From positions 1,261,868 to 1,325,867 of the forward strand of contig NZ_JH164926.1 in NCBI RefSeq assembly GCF_000226875.1: a stretch of 64,000 nt of DNA, written 5' to 3'. The position numbers and the translations under genes were made by a program. The DNA is from Neisseria shayeganii 871. GTDB taxonomy: Bacteria > Pseudomonadota > Gammaproteobacteria > Burkholderiales > Neisseriaceae. The notes under the pieces are model-generated. The model saw nothing but the letters and a program-made list of their open reading frames with translations. It searched no databases and was not told the origin of the DNA. This document shows positions 59,587 to 64,000 of this stretch, one piece after another (position 1 is the stretch's first letter; each line of letters opens with the position of its first letter).

Positions 59587-60579
59587 ATGAAAAAAACCCT
59601 GATTGCATTGGCATTGGTTTCCTTGCCGGTTGCCGCTTCAGCTGAAGTAATTTTGTACGGTGCCGTTAAAGCCGGTGTTGAATACGAAAACAACTCTGGT
59701 CGTGTCGCTTCCGGCCACAAAGAAAAAGCCTTCCAAATCGTTGACTACGGTACCCGTATCGGCTTCAAAGGCTCTGAAGATTTGGGCAACGGCCTGAAAG
59801 CCATTTGGCAAATCGAAACCAAAGCCAGCGTAGGTAGCGGCGAAGTTGGTTTTGACGGTCGTGATTCTTTCATCGGCTTGGAAGGCGGCTTCGGTACCGT
59901 TCGCGCCGGTTATGTTAGCTCTCCGCTGCGTGAAGCAGTAATAGCCCAAGACAACTGGGAATACAAGAGCGACATCTTGGGTTTGGATCGTTACACCCGT
60001 TTCGGTAAACGCCACACCAGTATCAACTACACCTCTCCCAACTGGGGCGGTTTCGAGCTGATGGCGCAATATACCCCGGGTAACAATGCAAATCCGGCAG
60101 CAAGCCCCAAGAATGACAGTCAGCCTGTATACGGATTGGGCTTGGGTTACAACAACAGCGGTTTCTTTGCCCGTTATGCAGTAGAATACCAAGATTACCG
60201 CAGCGGTCAGAAAGACACTCATATCCACAACCTGAGTGGTGGTTATGATGCCAATAATCTGTATGTGGGCTTGGGCCTGCAATATGCCCGTAATGTTGAT
60301 GGCCTGACTAACAGTGATGTTGGTACTGATAAAACCAGCGAAATCCAACTGTCTGGCGCTTACACCTTCGGCGCAGTTACTCCGAAACTGACTGCTGCCT
60401 ACGGTAAAGCCAGCACCAGCGGCGAGCGCTACACTCAAGTAGTAGCCGGTGCCGATTACGCCTTCTCCCGCCGCACCACCGGTTTGGTGTCTTTGGGCTG
60501 GTTGCGTGAAAAAGCTACTTCTAATGACGCTAGTGCCAAATCTTGGGCAGTGGGTACCGGTATCGTACACAAATTCTAA
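59587..60579 (+). CDS. Neisserial-type outer membrane porin
   Basis: A 330-residue trimeric porin (PorB/PorA-like). The signal peptide ends ASA near residue 19, and the mature protein starts EVILYGAVKAGVEY, the standard neisserial porin opening. 'GTRIGFKGSEDLGNGLKAIWQIE' and GRDSFIGLEGGFGTVRAGY are conserved strands and the constriction loop region; the C-terminal residue is Phe, as needed for outer-membrane insertion. Codon use is smooth and biased, which fits high expression. A strong terminator follows. Confidence 0.96.
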   Translation: MKKTLIALALVSLPVAASAEVILYGAVKAGVEYENNSGRVASGHKEKAFQIVDYGTRIGFKGSEDLGNGLKAIWQIETKASVGSGEVGFDGRDSFIGLEGGFGTVRAGYVSSPLREAVIAQDNWEYKSDILGLDRYTRFGKRHTSINYTSPNWGGFELMAQYTPGNNANPAASPKNDSQPVYGLGLGYNNSGFFARYAVEYQDYRSGQKDTHIHNLSGGYDANNLYVGLGLQYARNVDGLTNSDVGTDKTSEIQLSGAYTFGAVTPKLTAAYGKASTSGERYTQVVAGADYAFSRRTTGLVSLGWLREKATSNDASAKSWAVGTGIVHKF

Positions 60580-60596
60580 TGTGTTGATCACGGCTT

Positions 60597-60631
60597 AAAA
60601 AAGGGCTTGCCTTCGGGCAGGCCCTTTTTGT
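60597..60631 (+). terminator. Terminator after the porin gene
   Basis: AAAAAGGGCTTGCC-TTCG-GGCAGGCCCTTTTT, a 14-bp stem with one imperfect position. Confidence 0.9.
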
Positions 60632-60675
60632 GTACGGAGTTTATGGCATGAAACTGTTTGCCGATGGGAGGTGAG

Positions 60676-61296
60676 ATGATCCAACACAAGGCTTTGCTGC
60701 GGCAGCAATTGCGGCAGGCGAGAAAGCGTCTGCCGCCGGCCAAACGCAGACAAGCTGAACGGCGCGTGGCGAATCTGCTGAAAGGCTACCTGAAACGGGG
60801 TAAGCGTTGGGGGGTATATTGGCCGGTTGGTAGTGAATTGCGTTTGGACGGTTTGCTGCAGGCCGCGCGGCGGCGCGGTGTGCAGCTGTATCTGCCCTAT
60901 ATTGAAGCCGGGGCATTGCGCCTTTGGTTTACCCCCTATCCCGAACACGCTATTGCCGAACGCAAGCGGCATAAACAACCGGCCATTCCGCAGTTTCCGG
61001 GCAAAAAAATCCGTGCCCACCGCCTGCATCTGATGTTGATTCCTTTGGTGGGCGTGGATACGCGAGGCTGCCGCTTGGGGCAGGGCGGCGGCTATTATGA
61101 CGTCACTTTGGCGGCCGTGCGCGGGCGTTTGCCGCCTTTAAAAATAGGAGTGGGCTTCGCCTGCCAGCAAGTGGAGCGTCTGCCTGCAGAGCAGCATGAT
61201 ATGCGCTTGGATATTTGGGTCAGCGAACTCGGGCGTCAAGATTTTCGCGGAAGAGGCCGACATCATCATGCTTCGACCGGGGAGCGTGCTTCATAA
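60676..61296 (+). CDS. 5-formyltetrahydrofolate cyclo-ligase family protein
   Basis: A 206-residue enzyme of folate metabolism that converts 5-formyl-THF to 5,10-methenyl-THF with ATP. The N-terminal ALLRQQLRQARKRL, PVGSELRLDGLL, and 'GVDTRGCRLGQGGGYYD' nucleotide-loop pattern are present. The start at 60676 has GGAGG just upstream. A DUS at 60784-60796 encodes GYLK. The C-terminal 20 residues (basic, HHHAS) do not look conserved. No 6S RNA is visible beside it, unlike in enterobacteria. Confidence 0.9.
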   Translation: MIQHKALLRQQLRQARKRLPPAKRRQAERRVANLLKGYLKRGKRWGVYWPVGSELRLDGLLQAARRRGVQLYLPYIEAGALRLWFTPYPEHAIAERKRHKQPAIPQFPGKKIRAHRLHLMLIPLVGVDTRGCRLGQGGGYYDVTLAAVRGRLPPLKIGVGFACQQVERLPAEQHDMRLDIWVSELGRQDFRGRGRHHHASTGERAS

Positions 61297-61364
61297 GCCA
61301 TGGCCGCTGTTTTGCCCGGGAAACCGCTACACCAAAGCGAGCTAAGCGGCGGGCTCGCATAGCG

Positions 61365-61531
61365 CTGAGACTTTTGCAATACCATCTGGGGCGTATTTCT
61401 GCGTTATGCGTTTATGCCTGGGGGCGCCGCTTGCTCGCTTATCTGATATATCTTTTACGAGGGAGTGCTGAGCGTTCACGCTGCTTGCGCTGTGGTATCT
61501 TGAACGGCATCCTCTAAGGTTTATGCAAAGA
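61365..61531. repeat. Decayed GAGACC-family element
   Basis: GAGACTTTTGCAATACCATCTGGGGCGTATTTCTGCG-like left part, then GCTCGCTTATCTGATATATC, GAGCGTTCACGC and TTGAACGGCATCC, then TTTATGCAAAGATTC as the remnant right end. It lies between the cyclo-ligase and uppS. Confidence 0.65.
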
Positions 61532-61542
61532 TTCGGGTTGTA

Positions 61543-62289
61543 TCAAGAGCGTTGCAGTTCCGGCGGCAGCTGCTCGCTGGTGCGGCCGAAGCGGCGTTCG
61601 CGTTTTTGGAAAGATTGTACTGCTTTGTCGAGTTCGGCGGCGTCGAAGTCCGGCCACAAGACATCGGTAAAATACAGTTCGGCATAGGCCATCTGCCACA
61701 GCATGAAGTTGCTGATGCGGGTTTCGCCGCCGGTGCGGATAAAGAGGTCGGGTTCCGGCGCTTCGGCCAGCATCAGGCGGGCGGCCAAATCGGTCTCGGT
61801 GATTTCGGTTTTGCCTTCCCGTATCAATTGGTTGGTGGCCTGCAAGATGTCCCAACGGCCGCCGTAGTCGGCGGCTACGGTGAGGGTTAGGCCGGTGTTG
61901 GCGGCGGTCAGCGCCTCGGCGGCTTCGATGCCGGCGATGATCTCGGGGGAGAAGCGGCTGCGGCTGCCGATCACTTTCAAGCGCATATTGTTTTGGTGCA
62001 TTTTCTCCGCCTCCACTTTGAGCGCGCGCATAAACAGCTTCATCAAAAACGATACTTCGTCTTCGGGGCGGCGCCAGTTTTCGGTGGAGAAGGCGAATAC
62101 GGTGAGGTAGGCCACGCCCAATTCGGAGCAGCGGGCGGCCATGGTTTCCAGCGTTCCCACGCCGTGCTTGTGCCCGAGCACGCGGGGCAGGAAGCGTTTT
62201 TTCGCCCAACGGCCGTTGCCGTCCATCACCACGCAGATGTGGCGGGGAGTGGCGGTGGGAGAGGGGATGGTTTGGGTGCTGCTGCTCAT
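61543..62289 (-). CDS. uppS: Isoprenyl transferase (undecaprenyl diphosphate synthase)
   Basis: A 248-residue cis-prenyltransferase making the lipid carrier for cell-wall synthesis. MDGNGRWAKKR with the catalytic Asp, 'TVFAFSTENWRRPEDEVSFLM', and the C-terminal RTGGETRISNFMLWQMAYAELYFTDVLWPDF are all present. It is the third gene of the pyrH-frr-uppS order, but DUS pairs lie in both gaps. Confidence 0.96.
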   Translation of the reverse strand: MSSSTQTIPSPTATPRHICVVMDGNGRWAKKRFLPRVLGHKHGVGTLETMAARCSELGVAYLTVFAFSTENWRRPEDEVSFLMKLFMRALKVEAEKMHQNNMRLKVIGSRSRFSPEIIAGIEAAEALTAANTGLTLTVAADYGGRWDILQATNQLIREGKTEITETDLAARLMLAEAPEPDLFIRTGGETRISNFMLWQMAYAELYFTDVLWPDFDAAELDKAVQSFQKRERRFGRTSEQLPPELQRS

Positions 62290-62332
62290 GGCGGGCTCCT
62301 CTCGGGGCGGTTGGGGCAGTGGAGTAAGACAA

Positions 62333-62374
62333 GGGCTACCTGAAAGCCTTTTATTTGGCGTTTTCAGGTAGCCT
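62333..62374. terminator. Inverted DUS pair between frr and uppS
   Basis: GGGCTACCTGAAA and TTTCAGGTAGCCT across a loop of about 16 bases. It may lower read-through from frr into uppS. Confidence 0.55.
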
Positions 62375-62417
62375 GAACGGAAGGAGGGGGCACCGGAGGG
62401 TCGGTTTCACCGGCGGC

Positions 62418-62975
62418 TTAAATGGCCATCAGGTCTTCTTCTTTGGCGGCCAGCATTTTGTCAACTTCCGCAATGTATTTGTCGGTCAGTTTTTGCACGG
62501 CTTCTTCGCTGCGGCGGGCATCGTCTTCGGGCACTTCTTTGTCTTTCAACAATTTTTTAATGTGGTCGTTGGCGTCGCGGCGCACGTTGCGGATGGCCAC
62601 GCGGCCGTCTTCGGCTTCTGCGCGCACCACTTTGATCAGGTCTTTGCGGCGCTCTTCAGTGAGCATGGGCATCGGTACGCGGATCACGTCGCCCATGGCG
62701 GCGGGGTTGAGGCCGAGGTTGGAGTCGCGGATGGCTTTTTCCACCGCGGCGGCCATATTGCTTTCGTACACTTTGACACCGATGGTGCGCGCGTCGAGCA
62801 GGGTCACGTTGGCCACTTGGCTCACGGGCACGGGGCTGCCGTAGTACTCCACTTCCACTTGGTCCAACAGGCCGGTGTGGGCGCGGCCGGTGCGCACTTT
62901 GGCCAGGTTTTCGCGCAATACTTCCAGCGAGCGCTGCATTTTGCTGTCGGCTTGTTTTTGGATGTCATTCAGCAT
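62418..62975 (-). CDS. frr: Ribosome recycling factor
   Basis: A 185-residue tRNA-shaped factor that splits post-termination ribosomes with EF-G. The N-terminal 'MQRSLEVLRENLAKVRTGRAHTGLLD' and C-terminal RNVRRDANDHIKKLLKDKEVPEDD are standard. AAGGAAA precedes the ATG. It follows pyrH by 72 bases, which contain a single DUS. Confidence 0.97.
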   Translation of the reverse strand: MLNDIQKQADSKMQRSLEVLRENLAKVRTGRAHTGLLDQVEVEYYGSPVPVSQVANVTLLDARTIGVKVYESNMAAAVEKAIRDSNLGLNPAAMGDVIRVPMPMLTEERRKDLIKVVRAEAEDGRVAIRNVRRDANDHIKKLLKDKEVPEDDARRSEEAVQKLTDKYIAEVDKMLAAKEEDLMAI

Positions 62976-63047
62976 GGGATTTCCTTTGGATTATGATCAA
63001 TGATTGTTTTTCGGTTTCAGGTAGCCTGAGGGCGGGCGGCGGCCAAA

Positions 63048-63761
63048 TTAAATGTGTACCAGGGTGCCTTCGTCTTCGCCCGTTACCACGCGCTTGAGGG
63101 CGCCTTCTTTGGCGATGCCGAAGACGACGATGTTGAGCTTGCGTTCGCGGCAGAGGGCGAATGCAGTGGCGTCCATCACTTTCAGGTTTTTGATGATGGC
63201 TTCGTCGAAGGTAATGGTTTGGTAGCGGGTGGCGGCCGGGTCTTTTTTCGGGTCTGCGGTATAGACGCCGTCCACATTGGTGGCTTTGAGCATGATGTCG
63301 CAGTTCATTTCGGCACCGCGCAGGGCGGCGGCGGTGTCGGTGGTGAAGAAGGGGTTGCCGGTGCCGGCGGCGAAGATGACCACTTTGCCTTCTTCCAGAT
63401 ATTGAATGGCTTTGGGCCGCGCGTAGGTTTCGGCAATCTGCTGCATGGAGAGGGCCGATTGCACGCGGGCGGGTTGGCCTAGGCTTTCAAAAGCGTCTTT
63501 GAGAGCCAGTGCGTTCATGACGGTGGCCATCATGCCCATGTAGTCGGCCGTGGCGCGGTCCATGCTGCCCGCTTGGGCGGATACGCCGCGGAAAATGTTG
63601 CCGCCGCCGACCACTACGCCCACCTGCACGCCCATGTCGGCGATTTCTTTCACCTGGCCGACAATTTCCATGATGGTGTCGCGGTTGATGCCGAAGGGGT
63701 CGTTGCCCATCAGCGCTTCGCCGGAGAGTTTCAGCAGGATACGTTTGTATTTTACGGACAT
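63048..63761 (-). CDS. pyrH: UMP kinase
   Basis: A 237-residue hexameric enzyme that phosphorylates UMP. The motifs are KLSGEALMG near the N terminus, VGVVVGGGNIFRG, and 'DRATADYMGMMATVMNALAL'. GTGNPFFTTDTAAALRGAE and KATNVDGVYTADPKKDP follow. The start at 63761 gives the family N terminus with GAGAGG upstream; the frame is open to 63815. Confidence 0.96.
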   Translation of the reverse strand: MSVKYKRILLKLSGEALMGNDPFGINRDTIMEIVGQVKEIADMGVQVGVVVGGGNIFRGVSAQAGSMDRATADYMGMMATVMNALALKDAFESLGQPARVQSALSMQQIAETYARPKAIQYLEEGKVVIFAAGTGNPFFTTDTAAALRGAEMNCDIMLKATNVDGVYTADPKKDPAATRYQTITFDEAIIKNLKVMDATAFALCRERKLNIVVFGIAKEGALKRVVTGEDEGTLVHI

Positions 63762-63845
63762 GGCGGCCTCTCTGTTTCGGATACTCAAACGGCGGCTATT
63801 ATACGCGCTTTCCAAGCGGCTGTTGGCGCTATTTTGGCAGGAGAA

Positions 63846-63874
63846 AGGCTACCTGAAAGGCTTTCAGGTAGCCT
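63846..63874. terminator. Inverted DUS pair at the insertion-sequence border
   Basis: AGGCTACCTGAAA and TTTCAGGTAGCCT with a three-base loop. The insertion sequence begins at the very next base. Confidence 0.75.
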
Positions 63875-64000
63875 GAGACCTTTGCAAAACACCCCCAAAT
63901 CCTCTACATTCCCCACATCCAGCCCAAGGAATGCAGAGGATTTGCTTCATGAGCAGCTTTTTACACACCGACGCCCTCCACCACATCGAAAAACATCTCG
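63875..64000 (+). mobile_element. Left end of an IS5-family-like (IS1106-like) insertion sequence
   Basis: The end GAGACCTTTGCAAAACACCC shares its first 16 bases with the MITE family of this window. AAATCCTCTACATTCC (63897-63912) and GGAATGCAGAGGATTT (63928-63943) form a hairpin. The right arm contains the ribosome site of the transposase, which begins at 63949. The element runs off the window. The family is inferred from the end sequence, which resembles neisserial IS1106-type elements. Confidence 0.65.
63949..64000 (+). CDS. Putative transposase, N-terminal 17 codons (partial)
   Basis: ATG at 63949 with AGAGGA eight bases upstream; MSSFLHTDALHHIEKHL is visible before the edge. The placement, just inside the inverted end and behind a hairpin, is that of an IS transposase. 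Too little is present to confirm the family. Confidence 0.55.
   Translation, partial: MSSFLHTDALHHIEKHL

Noticed and set aside
60580..60675. 6S RNA next to the formyl-THF cyclo-ligase gene
   Set aside because: Only 96 bases separate it from the porin gene and they hold a terminator, with no room for a 180-nt RNA.

Overview
The window is chromosomal DNA from a member of the Neisseriaceae, almost certainly Eikenella. The 12-mer AGGCTACCTGAA, the DNA uptake sequence (DUS) dialect known from Eikenella corrodens, occurs on one strand or the other roughly once per kilobase, inside genes and as inverted pairs at gene ends. Most proteins look like Neisseria orthologues (Apt, RelA, GNA33/MltA, the NApe- and NExo-type exonucleases, a neisserial porin, ComP). 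I see no prophage, plasmid, conjugative or CRISPR segment.

Layout. 0-7 kb: end of a LysR regulator, cation efflux, apt, relA, ybaB, dnaX. 7-11 kb: tRNA-Asn, two type IV pilin-like genes (the second is ComP, the DUS receptor), a small unknown gene, NApe-type xth, small membrane and unknown proteins. 11-15 kb: pyrI, a thioesterase, pyrB and a HerA-like ATPase. 15-20 kb: a cytochrome c gene truncated by a repeat, rnpB, a lipoprotein, lpxB-rnhB and initiator tRNA. 20-24 kb: Gdx/SugE exporter, pirin, a DUF896-like gene divergent from an HxlR regulator, and a radical-SAM/DNA-metabolism pair. 24-30 kb: murA, then kdsC-lptC-lptA-lptB-rpoN-hpf. 30-36 kb: putP and putA. 36-41 kb: fdx-iscX, NExo, a candidate sRNA, and a TtrR-like regulator with a decayed TtrS-like kinase. 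41-47 kb: ApgM-like protein, patatin lipoprotein, mutS, mltA. 48-52 kb: a five-gene cluster with a small Ras/MglA-like GTPase and roadblock proteins. 52-64 kb: ftsY, alkB-like, phoH, a TAXI-TRAP transporter, porin, formyl-THF cyclo-ligase, uppS-frr-pyrH and the start of an insertion sequence.

Two themes run through the window. The first is a family of short non-coding elements (94-184 bp, about 14 copies) with ends GAGACCTTTGCAAAAC, the same as the left end of the insertion sequence at 63875. Many copies sit exactly at the edge of a DUS, several with a 5-bp direct repeat, so the element seems to use the DUS as a target. Copies truncate the cytochrome c gene and hit the TtrS-like gene. The second is competence and type IV pilus biology: ComP, dense DUS, and a GTPase/roadblock/pseudo-receiver cluster that resembles polarity modules controlling twitching. 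That cluster is the best candidate for an undescribed system. Its first gene is split at an A8 tract that fits a -1 slippery site. A second candidate is a roughly 100-nt sRNA at 38.35 kb with an anti-Shine-Dalgarno terminator loop.
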